Part shown: positions 43,963-52,318 of the stretch, one piece after another
How positions within the stretch are numbered: position 1 is the stretch's first letter
How the letters are laid out: every line of letters starts with the position of its first letter
NCBI RefSeq assembly: GCF_000495815.1
Contig: NZ_AWGE01000008.1
Coordinates: forward strand, 62,001-126,000
Direction: 5' to 3'
Length of the DNA: 64,000 bases
Source of the DNA: Asticcacaulis sp. AC466
Lineage (GTDB): Bacteria > Pseudomonadota > Alphaproteobacteria > Caulobacterales > Caulobacteraceae
Translations under genes and position numbers: made by a program
The notes under the pieces: model-generated
Database searches by the model: none
Seen by the model: only the letters and a program-made list of their open reading frames with translations
What the model was told of the DNA's origin: nothing

Positions 43963-45480
43963 TCACGTCCCAACCCGCTGTCGGGAGGCGCAAACGCCTG
44001 CGATGTATGACTCGTGCAATGGCATAACGCCCGCCAGAGCGGCGGTACCTTCGCGAATGCGATCCATACGCCAGTCGAATTCCTCCTTTGCCATGACATC
44101 CGCCTGGGGCGCGTAGGAGAGGGGTCTCAGGCCTTGACCGACCAGAACGGCAAACCAACTGGCTTCCTTGAACAACTCATTTGCTTCTACCAGAGAGTGA
44201 TTATGCTCTTCGAACGCCGCCAGTCTGAACTTGACACTGTCGGGAATCTCCATACGCTTACAGTGCGCCCAGAAATCCGTGTCTTCGCGTTTTGTCACTT
44301 TGTAATGCGCGATCAAAAAGTCCTTCACGTTGTCATATGCGGCTAACATGTCGCGGTTGAAGCAGTCGCGCAGCGTGTCGGTAATGACCTTGCCCGGGAA
44401 ATAGCGTAGCAAGGTGAGCACGGCTTCCTGCACGAGATGGATAGAGGTCGACTCCAGTGGCTCCAGAAAACCACTGGCCAGTCCCACGGCTACGACGTTG
44501 CGGTTCCATTGCTTTGTGCGGTGCCCGGTGACAAAGCGGATGACGCGTGGTTCGGCTTGGGCCTTGCCGTCCAGCCTTTGCAGCAAAAGTTCGCTCGCCT
44601 TGTCTTCGGATAAATAACTGTCGCAGAACACATAGCCATTTCCGGTGCGATGCTGGAGCGGTATGCGCCATTGCCAACCAGCTTCACGGGCGGTGGACTG
44701 CGTGTAGGGTGTGATGGGGCGGGTTTTTTCGCACGGCACGGCGACGGCGCGGTTACAGGGTAACCAATGAGACCAGTCAGTGTAACCGCTCTTCAGGGTT
44801 TGCTCGATGAGCAGGCCCCGGAAACCTGAGCAATCGATGAACAGGTCGCCGTTAATTGTGCCGCCATCTTCCAGCGTCACCGACTCAACATCACCGGAGT
44901 CAGGGGCTTGGGCGACGGCGTTGATCTTGCCTTCCCGGCGTACTACGCCCTTTTCCTCTGAATAGGCGCGCAGAAATTTGGCGTATAAGGAGGCGTCGAA
45001 GTGGAAGGCATAGTTGACGTTCGGCGCCTTCGGATTGATTTCCGCCATTCGGCCAAACTTGTTCTGGCGCGCAGCCAGGGTTTGGGGATTGAAAAGGCCA
45101 AAATCGGCCGATCCGCCCGCCAGGTGATATCGCATCCAGTAGTGGGTGAAGTTAATACCGTTCATATCCAGGCCATATGTCCCGAACGGATGGAAGTAGT
45201 CGCTGCCCTGGGCCGACCAGTTGAGGAAACGGATGCCCAGCTTGAACGAGGCATTCGTTTCGCGCATGAAGGTATTCTCGTCGATTTCCAGCATCCGGTT
45301 GAATTCCTGGATGGTGGGAATCGTCGCTTCACCGACGCCGACCGTCCCGATTTCATCGGATTCGATGAGGGTGAGGCTGTATTTTTGCGTGCCCAAAACC
45401 TTAGACAGGGCGGCCGCGGCCATCCATCCGGCGGTTCCGCCGCCAACAATCACTATGTTACGAATAATGCCAGCTGTCAT
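43963..45480 (-). CDS. flavin-dependent halogenase, tryptophan halogenase family
   Basis: 505 residues. N-terminal FAD site IVGGGTAGWMAAAALSK, the family motif WxWxIP seen as GWQWRIPLQH near residue 265, a Lys in ASFKLGIRFLNW at the position of the catalytic Lys of PrnA, and VGEATIPTIQEF. It would use reduced flavin, oxygen and chloride or bromide to halogenate an aromatic substrate. Proteins of this branch (such as BrvH) occur beside TonB receptors and favour bromide and indole-like substrates in vitro; the natural substrate is not known. GAGG lies five bases before the ATG. Transcribed with the cupin gene. The operator at 45542 lies 61 bases upstream but also faces the DPP4 gene. Confidence 0.9.
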   Translation of the reverse strand: MTAGIIRNIVIVGGGTAGWMAAAALSKVLGTQKYSLTLIESDEIGTVGVGEATIPTIQEFNRMLEIDENTFMRETNASFKLGIRFLNWSAQGSDYFHPFGTYGLDMNGINFTHYWMRYHLAGGSADFGLFNPQTLAARQNKFGRMAEINPKAPNVNYAFHFDASLYAKFLRAYSEEKGVVRREGKINAVAQAPDSGDVESVTLEDGGTINGDLFIDCSGFRGLLIEQTLKSGYTDWSHWLPCNRAVAVPCEKTRPITPYTQSTAREAGWQWRIPLQHRTGNGYVFCDSYLSEDKASELLLQRLDGKAQAEPRVIRFVTGHRTKQWNRNVVAVGLASGFLEPLESTSIHLVQEAVLTLLRYFPGKVITDTLRDCFNRDMLAAYDNVKDFLIAHYKVTKREDTDFWAHCKRMEIPDSVKFRLAAFEEHNHSLVEANELFKEASWFAVLVGQGLRPLSYAPQADVMAKEEFDWRMDRIREGTAALAGVMPLHESYIAGVCASRQRVGT

Positions 45481-45541
45481 AACGCCTCACACCTAGGACC
45501 ATTTAGAGTATGACGACGCGTAGCGGGATGTCAATTCTACC

Positions 45542-45561
45542 GTATATCGTATAAAATATTT
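45542..45561 (+). promoter_or_regulatory. GTATAA-type operator, halogenase / DPP4 divergent region
   Basis: GTATATCGTATAAAATATTT, identical to 39922-39941. On the plus strand it runs into TTGACA (45560-45565), a perfect -35 hexamer pointing to the DPP4 gene 245 bases away; no clear -10 box was found at normal spacing. Confidence 0.6.
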
Positions 45562-45619
45562 GACAGCTCTTGGGAATTATGTCGGTTATGTCCGACAATA
45601 AGCGCTGGGGTGAGATGTG

Positions 45620-45751
45620 ATGAATATATCCAAAATTCATGTCGCGGGCCTGATCGGCGGCGCCATGGATATCAACGCGCCAGACGGCGCCAAGGCGCTG
45701 CATTTCAGCAGTAATGACGACCTTTACGCGGATAATACCGTGAGATCGTAA
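45620..45751 (+). CDS. possible 43-residue ORF, doubtful
   Basis: The gap 45481-45811 (331 bases) holds the operator at 45542 and this ORF: MNISKIHVAGLIGGAMDINA...NTVRS. A weak GGGTGAG stretch precedes the ATG. No recognised family. It could be a small leader protein before the DPP4 gene or a remnant of a larger gene; either way support is thin. Confidence 0.25.
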   Translation: MNISKIHVAGLIGGAMDINAPDGAKALHFSSNDDLYADNTVRS

Positions 45752-45811
45752 TGGCGACTACCCGGTGACGCCGCACCCAATTAACAAACCCGCCGCTTTC
45801 AAGAGTTGATC

Positions 45812-48130
45812 ATGCGCCTTTTTCCCCTTGCCCTGACGGGCACCGTTTCTTTGCTTGTCCTGTCGCCGGCTGCATTCGCGCAGACAGCGCAGCCGTCCAT
45901 CACCGACCGGTATATCACAGCCCAATCCTATCTGGCGGGCAAGCCTATGGAGTTGGTCACGGACCTCGACCTGCGGGCACGTTTTGTCGATGGCGGCAAG
46001 GCGGTATTGTATCGCCGTGGCGCGAAGGGGCAGGGCGTAATTTCGTTGGCTGACACGGCAACTGGCCAGGTGAGCGATCTGGTGACAGAAGCCGCTATGA
46101 AGCCGCTTTTGATACCGATCCTGGGTGACAAGGGGCCGTACGACGCGTGGCCGGAAGCCTATGACGCCGATACCCGTCGCCTGACCGTGTCGGCAGGCGG
46201 GCGCAAGCTGATCTATGATGTGGCGGCGGGAACCGTCACCGCTGCGCCGTTTTCGCCGCCGCCGGCCGTCGATGCCGGTGTGGTTTCGCCCGATGGCCTC
46301 TATAGGGTGATCCATAAGGGCTACGATCTGGCCCTGGTCGAAATCGCCACCGGAAAGACCGTGCCCCTGACCGCCGATGGCAGTTATGACCAGCGCTATG
46401 GCATGAACTATCCGATGTTCGCCGACATGGTGGAGGCCAATACCGAAACCCCGTCCATGCCGGTCAGCGTGCAATGGTCGCCGGATTCCAAACGTATCCT
46501 GACCTACCGCCTCGACCGTAACGGCAGCTATATCTGGCACGGCGTGCAACCCAATCCGCCGGGCAGCCAGTTCCCGCGTCACTTCGATTATGTGTACCCC
46601 ACGGCGGGCGCTGCCCAGGTGCCGCAATTCGTGCCGGTCGTGCTCGACCCGGCGGCCGCTCTGGCGGGTAAGATCGCGCCTCTGGTGCTCAATGTGCCTA
46701 CCAACCCAATGCTGTGGCCTGGCGATCCCAACATGGGCTGGGATAAGGATCATGTCCTGTATCAGTGGACACGGCGCGGCTACGGTGAGATCAGCCAGTA
46801 TGAAATCGATCCGGCGACCAATATGGCAAGCGTGCGCACCCGCGAAGTCATAAAGCCGCTAGTCACGGTGACGTCGTCTTCCATCCGCCCGACGCCGGAA
46901 CTGTCCGGCGATCTGGTTATTTCTGAGCGGACCGGCTGGGCCCAGCTTTACTATGTGCCAAAGGGCACAGTGACGCGACCGGGCGAGCTGACGCAGGGCA
47001 AGGCGCTGACCAAGGGGAATTGGGAAGTCACCGACATTCTGCGCGTCGATGATAAGGCGAAGACCCTGCTGATCACCGGCATTGGGCGCGAAGCGGGCGT
47101 AAACCCCTATTTCTCCAGCCTGTACAGCGTCACCCTCGACGGAGCGATCCGCAATCTGACGCCCGAACCGCTGGATCATGACGTAACGGTCGCCGACGAT
47201 GGCAAGACCTTTATCGACCGCATGTCCAGCCCGACGATGCCGACGCGCACCCTGTTGCGCAGCGCCGCCGATGGCCGCATTGTCGCCGAACTGGGCCATG
47301 CCGATCCGTCCGCCTTGCTGGCGACGGGCTTCACGCCGGCCGAACCGTTCCAGACCCTGGCCAACGACGGCAAGACCGTGCTGTACGGCATGATCTTCCG
47401 CCCCAAGAACTTCGATCCGTCGAAAAGCTATCCGGTGATCGAATATGTCTATACCGGGCCGACGACGCACGTCATCGCCGAATCTTATGGTCGCAATCTG
47501 CGCAATCCGGCGATTGGCATGGCCCAGATCGGCGCCATTGTGGTGGAGATCGATGCGCGCGGCACGTCCCAGCGCGGCCAGGCCTTCCGTTTGCCCGCCT
47601 ACCAAAATCTCGGCGAAGTCGGGTTGGACGACCATATCTGGGTTTTGAAGGCGATGAAGGCGAAATACAGCTATTTCGACCTCGATCGGGTCGGTGTCTT
47701 CGGCCATTCGGCGGGGGGCTACGACGCGGCGCGCTTCATTTTGCGCCGTCCGGAGGTGTACAAGGTCGCCGTCGCCAATTCCGGCAATCAGGATCAGCGC
47801 CTGGACAAGGCGTGGTGGCCGGAAGTCTCCATGGGCGTGGCAGACGACGCCACATGGGAGCGTAATTCGAATACCTCCGTTGCTGCCAACCTCAAGGGAC
47901 ACCTGATGCTGACCCACGGGGATATCGACGACAATGTGCCGGTGGCTGCCACCTTGCGTCTCGACGCCGCCCTGGTCGCCGCGAACAAGCCGCATGAACT
48001 GGTCATTTTCCCCAACCGTACGCACAATTCGGTCGGGCCGTATTACTGGCGCAAGCATATGGATTTCTTTACGCAATACCTGCTGGGGGAAGCCCCGCCG
48101 GCCGCCGACGCCAAGTTCGACCAGAAGTGA
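45812..48130 (+). CDS. dipeptidyl peptidase IV-type serine peptidase (S9B), second copy
   Basis: 772 residues from the ATG at 45812 (AAGAG upstream; a TTG two codons earlier is less likely). Signal peptide MRLFPLALTGTVSLLVLSPAAFAQ. DPP4 beta-propeller (about 85-480, with VQWSPDSKRILTYRLDRNGSY) and a C-terminal hydrolase domain with Ser in FGHSAGGYD, Asp in HGDIDDNVP and His in FPNRTHNS. It differs enough from the copy at 6097 to suggest a separate specificity. The GH43 gene starts within 6 bases of its stop, so the two are co-translated: a peptidase and an arabinosidase made together argues for a glycoprotein substrate. Confidence 0.9.
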   Translation: MRLFPLALTGTVSLLVLSPAAFAQTAQPSITDRYITAQSYLAGKPMELVTDLDLRARFVDGGKAVLYRRGAKGQGVISLADTATGQVSDLVTEAAMKPLLIPILGDKGPYDAWPEAYDADTRRLTVSAGGRKLIYDVAAGTVTAAPFSPPPAVDAGVVSPDGLYRVIHKGYDLALVEIATGKTVPLTADGSYDQRYGMNYPMFADMVEANTETPSMPVSVQWSPDSKRILTYRLDRNGSYIWHGVQPNPPGSQFPRHFDYVYPTAGAAQVPQFVPVVLDPAAALAGKIAPLVLNVPTNPMLWPGDPNMGWDKDHVLYQWTRRGYGEISQYEIDPATNMASVRTREVIKPLVTVTSSSIRPTPELSGDLVISERTGWAQLYYVPKGTVTRPGELTQGKALTKGNWEVTDILRVDDKAKTLLITGIGREAGVNPYFSSLYSVTLDGAIRNLTPEPLDHDVTVADDGKTFIDRMSSPTMPTRTLLRSAADGRIVAELGHADPSALLATGFTPAEPFQTLANDGKTVLYGMIFRPKNFDPSKSYPVIEYVYTGPTTHVIAESYGRNLRNPAIGMAQIGAIVVEIDARGTSQRGQAFRLPAYQNLGEVGLDDHIWVLKAMKAKYSYFDLDRVGVFGHSAGGYDAARFILRRPEVYKVAVANSGNQDQRLDKAWWPEVSMGVADDATWERNSNTSVAANLKGHLMLTHGDIDDNVPVAATLRLDAALVAANKPHELVIFPNRTHNSVGPYYWRKHMDFFTQYLLGEAPPAADAKFDQK

Positions 48131-48135
48131 GGGGC

Positions 48136-49767
48136 ATGATGAAAACCCATAGGAAGTTTGGCACGCTTGTCTCGGTCCTGACGCTGTCTTCGGTGCTGGC
48201 CGTGGGCCTGTCCGTCGCTCACGCCCAGACCTTGGCCCCGGCCCCAGCCCAGATACCGGGCACCTGGGAAACCGTTCATGCCAACGGCAATCCCATTCTG
48301 CCGGACGGCAAGGACTACACCACTGATCCAGCCCCGCTGGTCGCCAACGGCAAGCTGTACATACTGACCGGCCGCGACACCGCCGATGTCGGTGTCAATG
48401 ATTTCATCATGCCCGAATGGCAGATGCTGGAAAGCGACGATCCGGCCACGGGCGTATGGCGGCATAACCCGCATTTCATGCGGCCCGAAGACGTCTTTAA
48501 ATGGGCGACCCCGGCGCGCGCCTATGGCGCCCAAATTGTGCAGGGGCCTGATAAGCGCTATTACATGTACGCACCAATCATCGAAAGGGACAGCCCGAAC
48601 AAGGACCCCTTCGCTATCGGGGTCGCGGTGTCCGACACGCCGGAAGGGCCGTGGACCGACGCGCATCCCGCTGGGCCGGTTGTGTCGCAATCCTATCCGG
48701 TCGCTAACACCATCCAGAACATCGACCCGACGGTTCTGGTCGATGATGACGGCCGCATATACCTCTACTGGGGCACGTTCGGACGCTTGAAGGGCGTCGA
48801 GTTGGAAAAGGACATGGTGACCTTCAAGGGGACGCCGGTGGACGTGACGGGGCTGACCGGCTTCTTCGAGGCCCCGTGGTTGTTCAAACGGAACGGCACC
48901 TATTACATGATGTACGCCGGCAATAAGGCCGGTCCGGACTCGGACTGCACCGAAGCGGTTTATTATGCGTGCCAGGCCTACGGAACCGCTTCGTCACCGC
49001 TGGGGCCGTGGACCTATCGGGGCGTGTTGCTTGATCCGGTGTCTTCGACGACGTCCCACGGCGGTATCGTACAGTTCAAGGGCAAGTGGTACATCGCCTA
49101 CCACACTGCCGACGCCAAGGGCGGGGACCATTTCCGCCGCAGTGTTTCGCTCGATGAAGTGACCTGGGACGACAGCGTCACGCCGGCACGTATCGAGAAA
49201 GTGGAACCGACCCGCCCGCCCGCACCGCCGCCCGAGCCTCAGCGCAATATCGCCCCAGCCGCCCGTATTGTCGCCTCCAATTCCCCTGTGCCGGTGCAAT
49301 ACTGGATACGCGCCCTGAACGACGGTAAGGTGCACGCCAATCCGTTGCCGCCCGACACCTGGGGCACCTGGACGCCCAACAACCCGGCGCAGCAATGGGT
49401 GGTTTATCAATGGGAAGCGCCGGTCAAGCTAAACGGGTCACGCATCCGCTTCTGGAACGATCAACCCGCTGGCTCCGGTGTCGGGGTCGCGCCGCCCAAG
49501 GCCTGGCACCTCGAATACTGGGATGAGCATAAATGGGTGCCGGTCAGCCACACCACGGCCTACGGCACCTCGACCGAAGACTTCAATGCGGTCAGCTTCG
49601 ATACGGTCGAAACACGCTGCCTGCGGGCAGTCTTCGACGCCTCCAGCGATGGCAAGACCTACGCTGCCATAGCCGCGCAGGAATGGGAGGCCCTCTATCC
49701 GAAGCCGGTACTGGTCGAAGCAGCCGACACCCGGCTTTCCGCGTCGCCTATCTGCGCGGCGTCGTAG
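48136..49767 (+). CDS. GH43 glycosidase, probable alpha-L-arabinofuranosidase
   Basis: 543 residues; start taken at the ATG at 48136, with the next ATG at 48139 better spaced from GAGG. Signal peptide MKTHRKFGTLVSVLTLSSVLAVG...AHAQ. The GH43 five-blade propeller shows the three acidic residues: Asp in YTTDPAPLVANG (base), Asp in NIDPTVLVDDDG (pKa modulator) and Glu in TGFFEAPWLFKRNG (acid). The C-terminal 150 residues form an F5/8-type beta-sandwich sharing PPKAWHLEYWD with the module in GH127 copy B (APKAWRLLYWD). GH43 includes arabinofuranosidases and xylosidases; in Bifidobacterium an extensin-acting GH43 enzyme removes the alpha-1,3 arabinose cap. Context favours arabinose. A terminator follows at 49797. 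Confidence 0.85.
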   Translation: MMKTHRKFGTLVSVLTLSSVLAVGLSVAHAQTLAPAPAQIPGTWETVHANGNPILPDGKDYTTDPAPLVANGKLYILTGRDTADVGVNDFIMPEWQMLESDDPATGVWRHNPHFMRPEDVFKWATPARAYGAQIVQGPDKRYYMYAPIIERDSPNKDPFAIGVAVSDTPEGPWTDAHPAGPVVSQSYPVANTIQNIDPTVLVDDDGRIYLYWGTFGRLKGVELEKDMVTFKGTPVDVTGLTGFFEAPWLFKRNGTYYMMYAGNKAGPDSDCTEAVYYACQAYGTASSPLGPWTYRGVLLDPVSSTTSHGGIVQFKGKWYIAYHTADAKGGDHFRRSVSLDEVTWDDSVTPARIEKVEPTRPPAPPPEPQRNIAPAARIVASNSPVPVQYWIRALNDGKVHANPLPPDTWGTWTPNNPAQQWVVYQWEAPVKLNGSRIRFWNDQPAGSGVGVAPPKAWHLEYWDEHKWVPVSHTTAYGTSTEDFNAVSFDTVETRCLRAVFDASSDGKTYAAIAAQEWEALYPKPVLVEAADTRLSASPICAAS

Positions 49768-49796
49768 GCGATGTCATCGTCACCAATAGGTCGTTC

Positions 49797-49830
49797 CGGC
49801 CGGGGTTTGCTGCCCCGGTCATCTGTTTTT
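49797..49830 (+). terminator. terminator after the GH43 gene
   Basis: CCGGGG (49800-49805), loop TTTGCTG, CCCCGG (49813-49818), then TCATCTGTTTTT. The next gene begins 20 bases later. Confidence 0.6.
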
Positions 49831-49849
49831 ATATTACGGTAGTCTTTCC

Positions 49850-50875
49850 ATGTCCGAGATCCAGGCTGAAACCCAGGCCCTGTCCCTGTCAGAGGCGTTC
49901 GACCTCAGCACCCGCATCCTGACCGCAAACGGCTTTTCGGCCGATCACGCCGCAGCCATCGCGCGTACGATTTGCGCCGGCCAGCGCGACGAATGTCACT
50001 CCCACGGCCTTTACCGGCTTCTGGTCTGTGTTCACACGGCGCGGGCGGGCAAGGTGTCGTGCGACGCCGCTCCGGTGATCGTGGATGCCGCGCCGGGCCT
50101 TGTCCGGGCCGATGCGCAGGGCGCCTATTCCTTGCTGGCCTTTGAAACCGGACGGCCCTTGCTGGTCGAAAAGGCCCGCCAGACAGGCATTGCGGCCCTG
50201 GCCATCAACCACTGCTACCATTTCTCGGCCCTGTGGCCTGAGGTCGAATCCATCGTGGCTGAAGGACTGGTGGCCCTGGCCCTGACGCCTAGCCATAGCT
50301 GGGTTGCGCCCTATGGCGGCACCAAAGGGGTGTTCGGCACCAATCCGCTGGCCTTCGCCTGGCCTCGGCCCGGCCAGGACCCGTTCGTTTTCGACTTCGC
50401 CACCAGTGCGGCGGCGCGCGGCGAAATCGAACTGCATCGCCGGGCCGGAAAGCCTATTCCCCTTGGCTGGGCGGTCGATGCGGACGGTGAGCCCACGACC
50501 GATGCGCAACGCGCCATGGATGGCGCCATGCTGACCTTTGGCGGGCACAAGGGCTCGGCCCTGTCGGCCATGATCGAGCTGATGGCGGGACCGCTGATCG
50601 GCGATCTGCTCAGCCTCGAATCGATGGCCTTCGACGCAGGCGCGAAATCGACCCCCTATCACGGTGAGCTGATCATCGCCATCGACCCGAACATCTTCAT
50701 GGGCGGCAATGTGGCGCACCATCAGGCTCGTGCCGAAGCCCTGTTCGACGCCATAGTGGGGCAGGGCGCGCGCCTGCCGTCGCAGCGTCGCTATGCGGCG
50801 CGGCGGCGCACGGCGGAACGCGGTGAGGTAACAATCCCTAAGGCGCTTTACCAGGATTTGCTGGCCTTGGTGTAA
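49850..50875 (+). CDS. LDH2-family oxidoreductase, probable delta1-pyrroline/piperideine-2-carboxylate reductase
   Basis: 341 residues, Ldh2/malate dehydrogenase-like fold. The blocks QRDECHSHGLYRL (catalytic-type His), AINHCYHFSALWPEVE, SWVAPYGGTKGVFGTNPLAFAWPRP and FGGHKGSALSAMIEL match the Pseudomonas DpkA type, which reduces cyclic imino acids (delta1-pyrroline-2-carboxylate to L-proline) with NADPH. It would return D-proline or 3-hydroxyproline-derived pyrroline-2-carboxylate to L-proline. It follows the DPP4-GH43 pair after a terminator. Family members also include ureidoglycolate and malate dehydrogenases, but the FSALWP and GTNP blocks favour the imino acid reductases. Confidence 0.8.
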   Translation: MSEIQAETQALSLSEAFDLSTRILTANGFSADHAAAIARTICAGQRDECHSHGLYRLLVCVHTARAGKVSCDAAPVIVDAAPGLVRADAQGAYSLLAFETGRPLLVEKARQTGIAALAINHCYHFSALWPEVESIVAEGLVALALTPSHSWVAPYGGTKGVFGTNPLAFAWPRPGQDPFVFDFATSAAARGEIELHRRAGKPIPLGWAVDADGEPTTDAQRAMDGAMLTFGGHKGSALSAMIELMAGPLIGDLLSLESMAFDAGAKSTPYHGELIIAIDPNIFMGGNVAHHQARAEALFDAIVGQGARLPSQRRYAARRRTAERGEVTIPKALYQDLLALV

Positions 50876-51086
50876 CGTCGCAGTAAGTGCGGGTTTGGGG
50901 CATAATATTTCTGGTTATGCGGGTGCGGCTGTAAGGTTGCACCCTTTTTTCATTTCATAGTCTCAATTTCTTGCTTTCATGCGGCAATAAAGCAAAAATC
51001 ATTTCGCAGATTTCATGTTTCATGAGAAACTACTGCCTGAGCGACGTGTCACAGAATGCGCGCCATATAAAAACAGGTAGGTAACG
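50876..51086 (+). promoter_or_regulatory. promoter region of the bkd operon
   Basis: AT-rich 211-base gap with no GTATAC or GTATAA site. An imperfect dyad GTTTC-ATGA-GAAAC (51017-51030) and repeated TTTCATG may be a regulator site; bkd operons are often controlled by Lrp-type BkdR, but no such gene is in the window. Confidence 0.35.
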
Positions 51087-52316
51087 ATGCTGAATATTCC
51101 CAGGCTGCAACTGCATGTGCCGGAACCGCCGGCGCGTCCCGGCGATCCGGTTTCCTTCGATCATATCGATATTCCTGCCGCAGGCGCGGTGCGCCGTCCC
51201 GATACCGCGGCGCGCGAAGAGGACATGCGCGACCTGCCCTATACCCTGATCCGTGTGCTTGACGACGAAGGCCGGGCGGTCGGCCCCTGGGACCCGAAGC
51301 TGGACCCGGCCGTTCTGCTGAAAGGGTTGCGGGCCATGCTTATGACGCGCCTGTTCGACGATCGCATGTTCCGCGCCCATCGTCAGGGCAAGACCAGCTT
51401 TTACATGAAATCGACCGGCGAAGAAGCCATCGGCGCGGCCCAGTCCCTGGTGCTCGGCGCCGGTGATATGAGCTTTCCAACTTACCGCATGTCGGCCTGG
51501 TTGATGGCGCGCGACTATCCGCTGCTCGACATGGTCAACCAAATCTTTTCCAACGCCGACGATCCGTTGCATGGCAAGCAATTGCCCATCCTGACCTCGG
51601 CGCGCGACTACGGGTTCTATTCCATTTCCGGCAATCTGGGCAGCCGGTTCGGTCATGCCGTCGGCTGGGCCATGGCTTCGGCATACAAGGGCGACGACAA
51701 GATCGCCATCGGCTATGTCGGCGACGGCACCACGGCCGAAGGCGGCGTGCACGAAGCCATGACCTTCGCCTCGGTCTACCGCGCCCCCGCCATCCTGTGC
51801 ATTACCAATAACCAATGGGCCATTTCCAGCTATTCGGGTTTTGCCGGGGCGGAAGCGACCACTTTTGCGGCGCGCGCCATCGCCTATGGCCTGCCGGGCC
51901 TGCGGGTCGACGGCAATGACTTTCTGGCGGTGTGGGCGGCGACGCAATGGGCGGCCGACCGGGCGCGCACCAATCACGGCACGACGGTTATCGAGCTGTT
52001 CACCTATCGCGCCGAAGGCCATTCGACCAGCGACGATCCGACCAAGTACCGTCCCGCCGACGAGGCCAGCCACTGGCCGCTTGGCGATCCGATCGCGCGT
52101 CTGAAACAGCACCTCATCGCCATTGGCGAATGGGATGAGGCGCGGCACGAAGCCCTTGTCGCCGAACTGACCGAAACCATTCGCGTGGCGGTAAAGGCCG
52201 GTGAGGCCGTCGGCACGCTGGGCAAATCCAAGCCGGATGTCCGCCACATGTTCGAAGGCATATTCAAGGAACCGGACTGGCGCCATATCGAACAACGCAA
52301 CGAGATGGGGATCTGA
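51087..52316 (+). CDS. bkdA1: branched-chain 2-oxoacid dehydrogenase E1 alpha
   Basis: 409 residues. Thiamine diphosphate-binding E1 alpha subunit: TSFYMKSTGEEAIGAA, MSFPTYRMSAWLMARDY, the cofactor motif GDGTTAEGGVHEAMTFASVYRAPAILCITNNQWAIS and the phosphorylation-loop region TYRAEGHSTSDDPTKYRP, all typical of the 400-residue BCKDH alpha rather than pyruvate dehydrogenase. It decarboxylates the 2-oxoacids from valine, leucine and isoleucine. AGGTAGG precedes the start and the beta subunit follows after 2 bases. First gene of a four-gene operon. Confidence 0.95.
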   Translation: MLNIPRLQLHVPEPPARPGDPVSFDHIDIPAAGAVRRPDTAAREEDMRDLPYTLIRVLDDEGRAVGPWDPKLDPAVLLKGLRAMLMTRLFDDRMFRAHRQGKTSFYMKSTGEEAIGAAQSLVLGAGDMSFPTYRMSAWLMARDYPLLDMVNQIFSNADDPLHGKQLPILTSARDYGFYSISGNLGSRFGHAVGWAMASAYKGDDKIAIGYVGDGTTAEGGVHEAMTFASVYRAPAILCITNNQWAISSYSGFAGAEATTFAARAIAYGLPGLRVDGNDFLAVWAATQWAADRARTNHGTTVIELFTYRAEGHSTSDDPTKYRPADEASHWPLGDPIARLKQHLIAIGEWDEARHEALVAELTETIRVAVKAGEAVGTLGKSKPDVRHMFEGIFKEPDWRHIEQRNEMGI

Positions 52317-52318
52317 TC

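Noticed and set aside
46859-48076. 405-codon minus ORF opposite the second DPP4
   Set aside because: Shadow of the hydrolase domain; no start signals.
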